Shown in pieces: positions 16,865-26,073 of a DNA stretch of 64,000 nucleotides. A program made the position numbers and the translations under genes. A model generated the notes under the pieces. It had not been told where the DNA came from. It was given only the letters and a program-made list of their open reading frames with translations, and did not search any database. This DNA comes from Paenibacillus rhizovicinus (GTDB lineage: Bacteria; Bacillota; Bacilli; Paenibacillales; Paenibacillaceae). Within the stretch, counting starts at the first letter, position 1. Every line of letters begins with the position of its first letter. The stretch covers positions 1,631,001 through 1,695,000 of the forward strand of contig NZ_CP048286.1 in the NCBI RefSeq assembly GCF_010365285.1. The letters are read 5' to 3'.

Positions 16865-17227
16865 TCCATGGTCCTCCCCTTCCTGAGCATCCTATAGGAC
16901 AGCATATGCCTCCTAGCTTTCTATCTCTTGGATGATTGATATGGTCAACTCGCCTGATTTAGTAGGCTGATAGAGGATGGCTATTATTACCCGGGCAATG
17001 GATACGGTACAGACGCCGGCGTTTGGCACGAGTCGCAGATGTTATAGCTGCGCAAAGAAGGCTCCCGAAGCGGGAGCGCTTAAGAAGGGTCATGGATCCA
17101 TGACACCGTTCGTTCCTGTGATCGTTAATGATTTCTTTTTCGCCCATTAGACAGAAAAGGGGCTCCTGCTGACATCAATGTCCAGGAGCCCCTTTTATCC
17201 CGTGCCGGCAAGAAGCGCCGCTTCGCT
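16865..17227. other. Intergenic region without a supported gene
   Basis: It contains the strong hairpin at 17155 and a smaller GGCTCCCGAAGCGGGAGC hairpin near 17068. A 62-codon minus-strand frame (16959-17147) has no ribosome binding site and protein-unlike composition. I see nothing else. Confidence 0.5.
17155..17197 (-). terminator. Terminator of the chemoreceptor gene
   Basis: AAAAGGGGCTCCTG and CAGGAGCCCCTTTT form a 14-bp stem around TGACATCAATGTC, 30 bp past the stop at 17228. Flanking A and T runs make it potentially bidirectional. Confidence 0.85.
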
Positions 17228-18919
17228 TTATACTTTGAACTTCTCGATTTGAAGCTGGAGCTGCTCAGCCATACGGGACAAGGACGACGCTGTGCCGAAA
17301 ATATGATTCATCGATTCCAATTGCTCTTCCGTCGATGCCGATACTTGTTGGGAGCCTGAAGCTGTATGCTCGGATACCTCGCTTATGGCTTTCATCGACT
17401 GCACCATCCGCTCGGCTCCTGCTGCCATTTGCTGCACGGAAGAAGAGACTTCTTGGATTTGCGAGGATACAACATTAACGGATTGCTGAATCGATTCGAA
17501 TGACTCCCCTGCTGTATGGACCATTACAATACCGCCTTGGACTTCGCTTGTCGCCATCTCCATGGCTTGCACAGCTGTCAACGTCTCCTCTTGGATGGAT
17601 GCGATGATCTCCGAGATTTGCCGGGCAGATAAACTGGACTGCTCAGCCAGTTTTCTTACCTCAGAAGCTACCACCGCGAATCCGCGTCCGTGCTCACCTG
17701 CTCTCGCCGCCTCTATCGCCGCATTAAGAGCAAGGAGATTGGTTTGATTCGATAAGCCTGTAATGACGCTGCTGATCTGCCCGATTTCCTGCGAACGATC
17801 CCCCAACCCTTCAATGACTTGGGACAACCTGCTTACTGTATTGGATATCACGTCCATTTGGCCGATAACGGTTTGAATCGAAGTCGTTCCTTCTAACGCT
17901 TTTGAATAAGTCTTGGCCGAGGTGTCCGACGCCACCATAGTATTGCGGGCAATTTCCCGTGTCCTGGAAGCCACTTCGTTAATGGTGCGTAATGTCTCCT
18001 CAACCGTGTTGAACTGCGTATCTAGTCCGGCTGCAACCGAGGACATCGTGACGGCGATCTGCTCTGTAGCCCTGGAGGTCTGCTCGGCGCTTGCCGTCAG
18101 CTCCTCTGAGAAGGAAGCAACCTGCCCTGCGTTCATACTGACGGAGCGAATAAGTTCCCTAAGATTGCGGCGCATAAGCATGAATGAGGCTGCCAAGTCT
18201 CCAATCTCGTCTCTATTAGTTACATTCAGTTCGGTGGAGCTCAGATCTCCGGCTGCAATTTTTTCCGCGGCTTTGGACAACGCAACGGCCGGTCTGCTAA
18301 TTAATCTGCCGATATATAACGCAATGCCAAGTCCGAGCAAGACGCCTAATAGACCAAGGAGCAGCATAGAGCTTTTTGTGCTTTTCGCCTGGTCCGAAGA
18401 CTTCTGGTGCCCCTCATCCATAACCGTCTGCTGATAGTTGGTCAGTTCATCCATTTTGCTGTCAAAAGCTACTGAAATTTCATGGCCCTTGGTCGTAACC
18501 AGCTTCAAATAGTCATTGGTTTTATTCTGGTCCTTCAGCTGCATTTCCTGAGTTGCGGTCTCATGGAATTGATTTTCAAGATCGATTAGCTGCTGCAGGA
18601 GCTCTTTTGCCTTCGTAAGCTTAATAATGGCACTTAATTCACTGCCCAGCTCTTTGAAATTTTCATGGGCCTTATTGAAGTTTTGATCCGAGGATTCGTC
18701 CTTTAGAATGAGATAACCTCGGACATTGATCTGTTCCTTTTTAATCGCGACGTCTAATTCTTGGATGAGCATCAACTTTTTTGCTTTATCGTCAATCAAC
18801 GTGCCGTATGCCTGATCGACTGAAGTAATTTTGGAATAACCAATAAACACGATGGCTGTCAAGATGATAAGCACAGCTAAAAATCCCATAAATAATTTTC
18901 TGCTAACCGTTAACTTCAT
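17228..18919 (-). CDS. Methyl-accepting chemotaxis protein with 4-helix-bundle sensor
   Basis: A 563-aa transmembrane chemoreceptor. TM1 is at residues 9-31 ([20 protein letters not shown]). An extracytoplasmic helical bundle (about 32-185) of 4HB_MCP type follows, then TM2 ([24 protein letters not shown], about 190-212), HAMP ([19 protein letters not shown]) and the signalling hairpin with the tip [41 protein letters not shown]. The start is ATG 18919 with AGAGGTG upstream, giving a normal N-terminal anchor; a frame opening at 19006 would add 29 residues before TM1. The ligand is unknown. Confidence 0.92.
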   Translation of the reverse strand: MKLTVSRKLFMGFLAVLIILTAIVFIGYSKITSVDQAYGTLIDDKAKKLMLIQELDVAIKKEQINVRGYLILKDESSDQNFNKAHENFKELGSELSAIIKLTKAKELLQQLIDLENQFHETATQEMQLKDQNKTNDYLKLVTTKGHEISVAFDSKMDELTNYQQTVMDEGHQKSSDQAKSTKSSMLLLGLLGVLLGLGIALYIGRLISRPAVALSKAAEKIAAGDLSSTELNVTNRDEIGDLAASFMLMRRNLRELIRSVSMNAGQVASFSEELTASAEQTSRATEQIAVTMSSVAAGLDTQFNTVEETLRTINEVASRTREIARNTMVASDTSAKTYSKALEGTTSIQTVIGQMDVISNTVSRLSQVIEGLGDRSQEIGQISSVITGLSNQTNLLALNAAIEAARAGEHGRGFAVVASEVRKLAEQSSLSARQISEIIASIQEETLTAVQAMEMATSEVQGGIVMVHTAGESFESIQQSVNVVSSQIQEVSSSVQQMAAGAERMVQSMKAISEVSEHTASGSQQVSASTEEQLESMNHIFGTASSLSRMAEQLQLQIEKFKV

Positions 18920-19691
18920 TACTGCACCTCTTGTCGAAATTGGGATTTGATATGGATGCGATTCATATTTAAGGTTTGAGTAGTCGACCCTCTTCTCCTT
19001 CCACAATTTAACTACTTTAACAATCCTTATTTTAGGAGGTTATACCTACATTGATCTAGTACAAAATATGGGATTCCAATTCCTTTACAAAAAAAAAAAC
19101 ACACGGATGATCCTGCCAAAGGCGAGAAGACCTCCTTTGCCGCTCAACAAGAAGCTCCGAAGAATTTCTTGTTTTTGCCGATGACGCTCTAGGGCAGAGA
19201 AATGTTATTAAATGAGACTGCAACTGCTTTTAATTTCGATATCGAATCTGGCTACGGAAAAACGAATGAGAACGCTAAGCTTAGCTCTTGGAATGATGCA
19301 GCGGTATGGATGTCATGGTCCACGAATGGAAAGTGATCGAATTGGGAGGAATCACAGAAGCATGTTACTATCGGCGCGAAATGTTGGTACGGGGAACGCA
19401 GAAATCATTAATTAGCAGCGAATGAATGGTTTTCACGTACTCCATCCGGCCGCTACACGCCATTCATGCTTTGTTCTGCGCCATAAAAAAAGACCTCCGA
19501 AAACGAATTAGTCACGGACTAATAATCGTCATAGAGGCCGGAATCTTAGCGAAGCACTACGGAAGGGGATATTCTTTTCGGGTCAGTCCCAATAACACGC
19601 ATCGTACGTTGAAAATTCACAAACCTCACGTTTCCAACTACGAATCAGGTCACCAATAAGGGAAACTTATTAGCCCTCGCCATTACGCCGT
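18920..19691. other. Long intergenic region (about 770 bp)
   Basis: No convincing gene. It holds a 7-bp ACAAGAA/TTCTTGT hairpin followed by TTTTT on the plus strand (19147-19175), a 44-codon plus-strand frame at 19202-19336 without a good ribosome binding site (contains SGYGKTNENAKLSSWND; possibly a gene remnant), and the strong minus-strand hairpin at 19484. The hairpins suggest one or two short transcripts. Confidence 0.4.
19484..19541 (-). terminator. Strong minus-strand terminator hairpin
   Basis: Read on the minus strand, GGCCTC...ATTAGTC pairs with GACTAAT...GGAGGTC and is followed by seven T (19485-19491). It lies 150 bp past the iscA-like stop and may end that transcript, or a small RNA. 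Confidence 0.65.
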
Positions 19692-20051
19692 TTAGCAAGG
19701 CTCAGCCGCAGGATTACCCGCTTCCGCAGCCGTACGGAACGAAGAGCCGCAGCCGCAAGTTGCCGATGCGTTCGGGTTCGTGATGGTGAAGCCGCCGCCC
19801 ATGGCGGATTCCTTGAAGTCGATTTGAAGCCCGTTCAAGTACTTGATGCTCGCTTCGTCCACGACAACTTTCAAACCGTTCATTTCCATCGCCTTGTCGG
19901 AATCGGCCTGTTCGTCATCGAAGCCCATATTGTAGGAGAAACCGCTGCAGCCGCCTTCCTTCACGCCAACGCGGAGGAACAATTCCGGCGAAGCTTCGGC
20001 TTCCAGCATTTCTTTGATTTTCTCGTTTGCCATTTCGCTGATCGTAATCAT
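19692..20051 (-). CDS. HesB/IscA-family iron-sulfur carrier
   Basis: A 119-aa A-type Fe-S carrier that hands clusters to apoproteins. The three ligand cysteines are present: GGCSGFSY (about 35) and CGCGSSF near the C-terminus. Other family features are ITISEMANEKIKEML and NGLQIDFKESAMGGGFTITNPNA. A tail of about 15 residues (RTAAEAGNPAAEPC) with an extra terminal Cys extends beyond the usual end. AAGGAGGTC precedes ATG 20051. It resembles B. subtilis YutM and lies near the NifU-like gene at 23887. Confidence 0.92.
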   Translation of the reverse strand: MITISEMANEKIKEMLEAEASPELFLRVGVKEGGCSGFSYNMGFDDEQADSDKAMEMNGLKVVVDEASIKYLNGLQIDFKESAMGGGFTITNPNASATCGCGSSFRTAAEAGNPAAEPC

Positions 20052-20191
20052 GATATGACCTCCTTCATTCGTTTACGAACGACTTACTTACGTTTCTATA
20101 GTATAAGTATACTTCAACTTCGATCCCGACTCAATAAGCATCCAGCCTCGTTTGGAGCGCTCTTGCGGGAATAGCCGCTCTCTTGCTTCCA

Positions 20192-20836
20192 TTATCTCGG
20201 CAGGACATACAGCATGATCGCGAAGAAATGGAACACGGACCCGCCAAGCACGAACAGATGCCATACGGCATGGTGATGCTTAAAGCTCCGCCACATGTAG
20301 AACACCGTCCCGAACGTGTACAGCAAACCGCCTGCAACGAGCAGATGCAGACCGCCTTCTGCCAGATGCGCCTTCAACGGTCCCCAGGCGAAGACGATCA
20401 TCCAGCCCATGAGAATATAGACGAGCGTGGAGGTAAACAAGAAACGGGAGGCATAGAATACTTTGAACGCGACGCCGCACAGCGCAAGTCCCCATGCGAT
20501 GCCGAACAGCGTCCAGCCGGCCGTGCCTTGCACGACATGAAGGGCGATCGGCGTGTACGTACCCGCGATAAACAAATAGATGCACGCATGATCCATGATT
20601 TCGAATACCCGCTTCGCTTTCCCCTCGGGAAAACTATGCACGAGCGTCGAAGCGACGTATAGCAGCAGCATCATGGAACCGTAAATCGTAAAGCTGACGA
20701 CATGTTCAGCATTCCCTTTCAGCGCTGCGAATACGATGAGCAGCACGAGCGCCGCCACGCTCAGCACTGCGCCGATTCCGTGCGTGATTGCATTGACCGT
20801 TTCTTCTTTTCGGGTGTACGTGTAGGTGTTTGCCAT
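20192..20836 (-). CDS. Hemolysin III family (PAQR-like) membrane protein
   Basis: A 214-aa protein with about seven transmembrane helices. Family marks are EETVNAITHGIGAVLS at the N-terminus, STLVHSFPE, FEIMDHACIYLFIAGTYTP and the C-terminal HHHAVWHLFVLGGSVFHFFAI, which holds the conserved His set of the HlyIII/PAQR metal site. ATG 20836 (MANTYTY) lies 5 nt after GAGGG; ATG 20848 is an alternative. Despite the name the members are housekeeping membrane proteins, so haemolysis should not be inferred. Confidence 0.88.
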   Translation of the reverse strand: MANTYTYTRKEETVNAITHGIGAVLSVAALVLLIVFAALKGNAEHVVSFTIYGSMMLLLYVASTLVHSFPEGKAKRVFEIMDHACIYLFIAGTYTPIALHVVQGTAGWTLFGIAWGLALCGVAFKVFYASRFLFTSTLVYILMGWMIVFAWGPLKAHLAEGGLHLLVAGGLLYTFGTVFYMWRSFKHHHAVWHLFVLGGSVFHFFAIMLYVLPR

Positions 20837-20999
20837 TTTAGCCCTCATTTCTCGTTGCGGATTCCATAGTTTTACAATCCGGTATGCGACTAAACGTTAT
20901 GATTTCATTATTATCATTGTACAGCATATCCGCCCTGGTTCCAAAACTAGCGGCCGGCGTCTTCTTCCATGACTTTGGTTCTCTGGTACGAGTTAATAG

Positions 21000-21028
21000 T
21001 TGCCGCCCCTTGTGATGAGGTTTATAAT
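21000..21028 (+). promoter_or_regulatory. Putative mqnE promoter
   Basis: TTGCCG (21000-21005), 17 bp, TATAAT (21023-21028). The leader of about 120 nt contains a poly-T stretch but no structure I can name. Apart from this, 20837-21157 holds no gene. Confidence 0.5.
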
Positions 21029-21157
21029 AAAGAAAGTCGTTTCTGAGGTTTTTTGGGGAAAGAATAAGTAATTTTTTTCACAAAGTTTGATTATTCTTCA
21101 TTTAAATTCATCACCGGACATGCGAACGCGTGACCGGCGGACTAGGAGGAAGCCATT

Positions 21158-22261
21158 ATGAACGTGGCGATACCGACAGAAGACAAACAAATGCAAGCCA
21201 TCATGGAGAAAGTTCGTTTCGGTGAACGTCTTAGCCGGGAAGACGGAGAGTTTATGTACCGCTCCGACGACCTGCTCTCGATCGGCCAAATGGCCAACGA
21301 AGTGAACCTGAGGAAGAACGGACGCAAGGTCTATTTCATTGAAAATATGAGCTTGTATTTCACCAACGTATGCGAAGCGCACTGCGCATTCTGCAACTTC
21401 CGCAAGGACGAAGGCCAGGAAGGCGCGTATACGCTAAGCGGAGCCGAGATGATCGCCTACGTGGAACAGCATATTCATCCGGACGTACGCGAGTTCCACA
21501 TTGTCGGCGGCCATAACCCGCATGTGCCGTTCCAATATTACGTGGATTCGCTGAAAGCCTTGAACGAGCGATTCCCGGAAGTCGCGCTTAAAGCTTACAC
21601 GGCTGCCGAGATCGATTTCTTCTCGCGCATCAGCGGCCTCAGCTACAAGGAAGTCATCCAGGAATTGATGAAGGCCGGCCTGCAAAGCTTGACTGGCGGC
21701 GGCGCAGAAATCCTGTCGGATGAGTACCGCAAGAAGATGAAAGTCGACAAAGCGGACGTTTCCCAATACTTGGAAGTCCACCGGACGGCGCATAATCTCG
21801 GCCTGCGCACGCATACGACGATGCTGTACGGTTCCGTCGAGAAGACGGAAGACCGCATCAACCATATGCTGCAAATCCGGGAGCTGCAGGACGAAACGAA
21901 CGGCTTCCAAGTGTTCATTCCGTTGTCCATGCAGCCGATCAGCCCGAAAGCGAGCATCCGCCGCCGCAATTCCGCCTTCGACGATTTGAAGGCCATTGCG
22001 ATCAGCCGTCTGATGCTGGACAACTTCCAGCATATCAAGGCGTACTTCATCAACATCGGCACGCAGCTGACGCAAGTCGCGCTTACGATGGGCGCATCCG
22101 ACGTGCACGGCACGATGGTCAAGGAACGCATCAGCCACGCGGCAGGCGCATTGACGCCGGAAGGCATTACGCGCCAGGATCTGATCTGGCTCATCAAAGG
22201 CGCCGGACGTATTCCGGTGGAACGCGATACGTTCTACAATGAAGTTAAGGTTTTTGAATAA
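21158..22261 (+). CDS. mqnE: Aminofutalosine synthase MqnE
   Basis: A 367-aa radical-SAM enzyme that joins 3-enolpyruvyl-benzoate and SAM to form aminofutalosine in the futalosine route to menaquinone. The radical-SAM motif is CEAHCAFC (about residues 72-79), within NMSLYFTNVCEAHCAFCNFRK. Further family blocks are REFHIVGGHNPHVPF, SLTGGGAEIL, RTHTTMLYGSVE and HGTMVKERISHAAGA. ATG 21158 follows AGGAGG. Its presence indicates menaquinone is made by the futalosine pathway and not by MenFDHCEB; the other mqn genes are not in this window. Confidence 0.93.
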   Translation: MNVAIPTEDKQMQAIMEKVRFGERLSREDGEFMYRSDDLLSIGQMANEVNLRKNGRKVYFIENMSLYFTNVCEAHCAFCNFRKDEGQEGAYTLSGAEMIAYVEQHIHPDVREFHIVGGHNPHVPFQYYVDSLKALNERFPEVALKAYTAAEIDFFSRISGLSYKEVIQELMKAGLQSLTGGGAEILSDEYRKKMKVDKADVSQYLEVHRTAHNLGLRTHTTMLYGSVEKTEDRINHMLQIRELQDETNGFQVFIPLSMQPISPKASIRRRNSAFDDLKAIAISRLMLDNFQHIKAYFINIGTQLTQVALTMGASDVHGTMVKERISHAAGALTPEGITRQDLIWLIKGAGRIPVERDTFYNEVKVFE

Positions 22262-22393
22262 ACAGCGATTCCCATGACCTTCGTGAAGAGATGTTCTCAT
22301 CGCGAGGGTCTGTCATGTGCATACTACACGATAAAACTGCAGGTTCAAACACGCTATACCGCACTTATTGCATACAAGAAAGTTGGGATTGGA

Positions 22394-23461
22394 ATGAAAC
22401 GATTCGTTATTCTTGGGGGCGGCTACGGAGGACTTACGGTCGCCCATGCCTTGCTTGAAGGCGAACTGCCGGACGATACGGTTGTCGTACTTATCGACCG
22501 TATGCCTTATCAAGGACTCAAGACAGAATATTACGCGCTTGTTGCCGGTACATCGCCGGAAATCGATCTGCGGGTGGCTTTCCCGTCGGATCCGCGCCTT
22601 ATCGTCACTTACGGTGAAGTAACGGATATCGATCTGGATGAGAAGCATATCGTCTTAGCCGGACAAGAGCCGCTCACTTACGACTGGCTTGTCGTCGCGC
22701 TCGGCTGTACGGACAAGTACCATGGTATCGAAGGCGCGGAGCTGTACTCCAACAGCATCCAAACGATGTCTGCCTCGCGTAAAACGTACATGGCGCTTAA
22801 CGATGCGAAGCCTTACGGACAAGTCTCCATTATCGGCGGCGGACTAAGCGGCGTCGAGGTGGCTGCCGAGCTTCGCGAAAGCCGGCCGGATTTGAACATT
22901 CGCATCATCGACCGCGGACCAAGCATTCTCTCCGCGTTCCCGGGCAAACTGCAGGAATACGTTTCTTCGTGGTTTATCGAGCATGAAGTCGAAATGCGGG
23001 GTCATGTCTCCTTGCACAAGCTGGAAGAAGGCATCCTGTACGACGCGAATGCGACAAGCCCGATCTTGACCGACGTTACGGTCTGGACAGCAGGCATTCA
23101 ACCGGTACCGCTCGTGCAGCGCATGAATTTGCCGAAGGACAACCAAGGCCGTCTGATCATCAACGAATACCATCAGCTGCCGGATTACAACGAGGTCTTT
23201 ATCGTCGGCGACTGCGCATCCCTGCCGTTCTCGCCAAGCGCTCAAGCTGCGGAAGGCCAAGGCAAGCAGGTCGCGGAAGTCATGCAGGCCCTCTGGAGCG
23301 GCAAAACGCCGAAGCTTGGCAAAATCAAGCTTAAAGGCACGCTCGGTTCCCTGGGCAAAAAAGACGGCTTCGGCCTGATGGGCCGCGCAACCATGAAGGG
23401 TCGCGTACCGCGCCTCGTCAAGAGCGGCGTCCTGTGGATGTCCAAGCATCATTTCGGCTAA
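22394..23461 (+). CDS. NAD(P)/FAD-dependent oxidoreductase (YutJ-like)
   Basis: A 355-aa type II NADH dehydrogenase-like flavoprotein. The FAD motif KRFVILGGGYGGLTVAHALLEG is at the N-terminus, VSIIGGGLSGVEVAAELRE is the NAD motif (about 145), then DVTVWTAGIQPVPLV, and VFIVGDCASLPFSPSAQAAEGQGKQ closes the FAD site. The start is ATG 22394, where the FAD motif begins; an open frame from 22274 would add 40 unlikely residues. B. subtilis YutJ lies next to yuzB and yutI, whose counterparts follow here. It is a second Ndh-type protein beside the one at 12773; its substrate is unproven. Confidence 0.85.
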   Translation: MKRFVILGGGYGGLTVAHALLEGELPDDTVVVLIDRMPYQGLKTEYYALVAGTSPEIDLRVAFPSDPRLIVTYGEVTDIDLDEKHIVLAGQEPLTYDWLVVALGCTDKYHGIEGAELYSNSIQTMSASRKTYMALNDAKPYGQVSIIGGGLSGVEVAAELRESRPDLNIRIIDRGPSILSAFPGKLQEYVSSWFIEHEVEMRGHVSLHKLEEGILYDANATSPILTDVTVWTAGIQPVPLVQRMNLPKDNQGRLIINEYHQLPDYNEVFIVGDCASLPFSPSAQAAEGQGKQVAEVMQALWSGKTPKLGKIKLKGTLGSLGKKDGFGLMGRATMKGRVPRLVKSGVLWMSKHHFG

Positions 23462-23527
23462 GATCGGCTATACTTCGAAGTATGCGAGCATTCGCTCGGC
23501 CCGAAGGCGGTGTGGCTTCACTGGCTA

Positions 23528-23800
23528 TCACATATCGTCAATGAGCCGATCGAGCGCCTCGCGTACGGCTTGCTGCTCTTCGATCTCATCCATGATTTTC
23601 GTTTCTAATTCTTCGACGGTGTCGGCGGAGATGATTTGACCGTCCACCATGCCGAACGGCGCTAAATAACATTCGCCGCAATTGCCCAGGCAGCCGTATT
23701 CGATGACTTCGTAATCCGGATTGCCTTCCAATTTCTTCATCAATTTATCCGTACCGTGATGCATATTGCTGGCACAAAATTCAACCATGGGTTTTAACAT
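23528..23800 (-). CDS. yuzB: YuzB-like DUF1450 protein
   Basis: A 90-aa small protein with the family pattern MVEFCASN ... YGCLGNCGECYLAPFGMVDGQIISADTVEEL. Four cysteines, including CLGNCGEC, suggest a metal or Fe-S site. The function is unknown. It is divergent from the NifU-like gene, as in the B. subtilis yuzB-yutI neighbourhood, which hints at a role near Fe-S metabolism (inference). Confidence 0.88.
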   Translation of the reverse strand: MLKPMVEFCASNMHHGTDKLMKKLEGNPDYEVIEYGCLGNCGECYLAPFGMVDGQIISADTVEELETKIMDEIEEQQAVREALDRLIDDM

Positions 23801-23886
23801 GCTGGATCACCTTGCCTCTAGTTACTGATATCCATTTTCAATTGCTTTGCTTTGTACTATAATAGGGGAGAAAGGAGTGGATTGCA

Positions 23887-24132
23887 ATGAGTGAAAACGC
23901 ACAAAGCACCATGTATGATGAAGTATTGGACGTTCTCGATAAGCTTCGCCCGTTCCTGCAACGCGACGGCGGCGATGTTGAACTCGTTGATGTAGAGGAT
24001 GGCATCGTTAAACTCCGTTTGATGGGTGCTTGCGGCAGCTGCCCAAGTTCGACGATCACGCTTAAAGCGGGTATCGAACGCGCGCTGCTCGAGGAAGTCG
24101 AAGGCGTACAAGAGGTTATGCAAGTTTTCTAA
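23887..24132 (+). CDS. NifU-like (NFU) Fe-S scaffold protein
   Basis: An 81-aa protein consisting of the NFU domain only. The motif [20 protein letters not shown] carries the CxxC that binds a bridging [4Fe-4S] cluster for delivery to targets. The length and the [29 protein letters not shown] start match B. subtilis YutI. ATG 23887 is preceded by AAAGGAG. It works in the same process as the IscA-like protein at 19692. Confidence 0.93.
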   Translation: MSENAQSTMYDEVLDVLDKLRPFLQRDGGDVELVDVEDGIVKLRLMGACGSCPSSTITLKAGIERALLEEVEGVQEVMQVF

Positions 24133-24163
24133 ACTTGGTTCCTTTTGTCCCATTATTTGCATG

Positions 24164-24196
24164 AAAGCGTCTTGCCCCCGGGCAAGACGCTTTTTG
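24164..24196 (+). terminator. Terminator of the NFU gene
   Basis: AAAGCGTCTTGCCC/GGGCAAGACGCTTT stem with a 2-nt centre, followed by TTTTTG. Confidence 0.9.
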
Positions 24197-24260
24197 TTGT
24201 TTATTATTACTTATTATTAAATGTTCGGGCATTTCGTGTAAGAAGTATGATGACAAAATT

Positions 24261-24432
24261 GACCGTAGGTCGGAATGAAGCCGGAAAAGCGTAAGCGTTC
24301 GCCTTTGTAGTCTGATTTCTACCTATACTCACTTATATAATAAAAAGAAATAAGAACTACAACAGCTACAGGTTTTCGTAAGAAAACCACTTCGGAAGCA
24401 TAAGCTTTGGAAACTCATTCCGACCGCAGGTC
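24261..24432. repeat. Composite palindromic intergenic element, copy 1
   Basis: Outer arms GACC-N3-GGTCGGAATGA (24261-24278) and TCATTCCGACC-N3-GGTC (24415-24432) are inverted. Inside lie AAGCGTAAGCGTTCGCC (24287), CTTTGTAG ... ACTACAACAGC (24303-24365), the perfect hairpin GGTTTTCGTAAGAAAACC with a GTAA loop (24371-24388) and CGGAAGCATAAGCTT (24393-24407). The same modules recur at 39261-39402 in the other orientation. No gene is present. Confidence 0.75.
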
Positions 24433-24447
24433 ATGCCCTTGTCACTA

Positions 24448-25236
24448 CTACGACGATTTGATCGACGTTTTAATCGGGTCGAACCCGCCGGTAACATCGA
24501 CGATATTGCCGGTCATATAATCCGATTGCGGCAAACAGAGAAACGCGATAACGCGCGCGATATCCTCCCCGCTTCCCGGACGGCCGCGCGGCGACTCGTC
24601 GTCGCGCTCCTCCGCTACCTCGGCGATCGTGCGTTCCTTGTTCAGGCCGCGAATATCGCCGGGACACACCATATTAACCGTGATGCCATTGCCCGCCTCT
24701 TCCACGGCAAGCGACTTCGTGAAGGATACGAGACCCGTCTTCGCGGCGGCGTACACCGCCCGATGCGGCCATGCGCGTCCTTCGCCGGCATGACCGAAGC
24801 CGAAATGAACGATGCGCCCCCACTGCCGTCCTCGCATGCCTGGAAGCATGTGATGGTCCAGCAGCATAACGCCGAGCAAATTGCCGTTAACCAATCCCAG
24901 AATATCGGCGGCGTCATAATCCGCGAAGAGCCGCCGTTCACGGATGAAAGGGCCGGCGTTGTTGATGAGAATATCGATGCTGCCCGTCAGCGACCAAGAC
25001 AGCGCTTGCGAAGCTAGCTGCGTGACATCGTCACGCACCGCAATATCAGCGCGAATCGCGATTGCTCTGACCCCATGGCGCTCGCTGATCTCCGCCGCGA
25101 GCTGCTGCGCTTCCTGCTCGCTGGTCACGTAATTCAGCACGATATCGCAGCCCATCGCCGCGAGCGTGAGCGCGGTCATTTTGCCTAATCCTTTGGCACT
25201 TCCGGTTATTAGGGCCGTTCTTCCTTTCAGCTCCAT
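24448..25236 (-). CDS. Short-chain dehydrogenase/reductase (SDR)
   Basis: A 262-aa classical-length SDR. The cofactor motif is TGSAKGLG (about 11-18), followed by NNAG (about 88), the YAAAK catalytic Tyr/Lys (about 160) and a C-terminal SDYMTGNIVDVTGG. The segment where the catalytic Ser is expected (usually ISS, 13 residues before the Tyr) reads RIVHFGFGHAGEG, with His or Gly instead of Ser, so activity is doubtful or unusual. The substrate is unknown. The start ATG 25236 opens directly on the Rossmann strand. Two esterase-type genes elsewhere do not clarify its role. Confidence 0.85.
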   Translation of the reverse strand: MELKGRTALITGSAKGLGKMTALTLAAMGCDIVLNYVTSEQEAQQLAAEISERHGVRAIAIRADIAVRDDVTQLASQALSWSLTGSIDILINNAGPFIRERRLFADYDAADILGLVNGNLLGVMLLDHHMLPGMRGRQWGRIVHFGFGHAGEGRAWPHRAVYAAAKTGLVSFTKSLAVEEAGNGITVNMVCPGDIRGLNKERTIAEVAEERDDESPRGRPGSGEDIARVIAFLCLPQSDYMTGNIVDVTGGFDPIKTSIKSS

Positions 25237-25256
25237 GACATCCTCCTAGGTCAGCG

Positions 25257-25961
25257 TCATTTATTGATCTGGCTGTAGGCGTGGTGAAAGGTCAGCTTCA
25301 GCGTTTCCAGGACGAGGTCCATCATCTGCGCAAGGTCCTGTGTCTGCTGCGACAGATTTTCAAGCTGATGCGGTTCGAAATACGCTTCATGATTCTGCTT
25401 CAGATCGTCCTGCATCTCAGAGTTCATGTAGTGAATCTCCGTGTTGCGCCGCTTCCGCATCCGGTTCATCGCTTCCTTGCCCTCGTCCTTAAGCTTATGC
25501 AGGGGAACGGTCAATTCAGGATAAGCATTTCGCTCCACCATTCTGCGCAGAACGGTGTAGAAAGAAAAATGCGGCTTCTCCCGCTCCGTCTCGAGGTGAA
25601 GGTAATCGTTCATCAACGTGCCAAGCTTATCGAGCAGCGAGAACAAGCGAATAAACGCGTTTTTATCGAAATAGACGTAACGGCGGTAGTCCATCTCCTC
25701 CGCTTCGGTCATACCCTCGACGGTTTCGGACTTCACCAGCTCCGCGTATTTGCCGGCGGCATATACGCTTTGCTCCAGTTCGTCGAGCGAAGAAATCAAT
25801 CCGAGCGTGTAAATTTCGTATTTGCGCAATTTATGGTCATTGTCCCGGCCTTGCTCGATGCGCTTATTCAACAGGGCGGCGTATTGCTCCATCGCCTGGT
25901 TCGCCTCGAGCAGCTTGCCCGCGTCGGTGCGGGGCGGTTCGCCAAACATAAAACGGAGCAT
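25257..25961 (-). CDS. Cthe_2314-like HEPN-domain protein
   Basis: A 234-aa all-helical protein. The C-terminal half contains RKRRNTEIHYMNSEMQDD, a HEPN-type R-N-x3-H motif, which in this superfamily marks an RNase or RNA-binding active site. Upstream helices are rich in charged and aromatic residues (YRRYVYFDKNAFIRLFSLLDKLGTLMNDYLHLE). The second ATG (25961) is chosen, because GGGAGG overlaps the first ATG (25967) almost directly. No nucleotidyltransferase (MNT) partner is next to it, so a toxin-antitoxin role is not indicated. Confidence 0.65.
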   Translation of the reverse strand: MLRFMFGEPPRTDAGKLLEANQAMEQYAALLNKRIEQGRDNDHKLRKYEIYTLGLISSLDELEQSVYAAGKYAELVKSETVEGMTEAEEMDYRRYVYFDKNAFIRLFSLLDKLGTLMNDYLHLETEREKPHFSFYTVLRRMVERNAYPELTVPLHKLKDEGKEAMNRMRKRRNTEIHYMNSEMQDDLKQNHEAYFEPHQLENLSQQTQDLAQMMDLVLETLKLTFHHAYSQINK

Positions 25962-26073
25962 CGTCATTCCTCCCGTAAAGAGCTTGAAACGTCAAGTTAT
26001 AAAGGGTTGTCCACCTCGCGCGCGGAGCAGCTCCGGCGTAGCGTTTCGGTCCATCCACGCAAGCCTGTAAGGC

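Noticed and set aside
16959..17147. 62-codon minus-strand frame
   Set aside because: No ribosome site; composition and position between two hairpins do not support a gene.
19426..19659. 77-codon plus-strand frame
   Set aside because: It runs straight through the strong terminator hairpin at 19484-19541, has no ribosome site and no recognisable motif.
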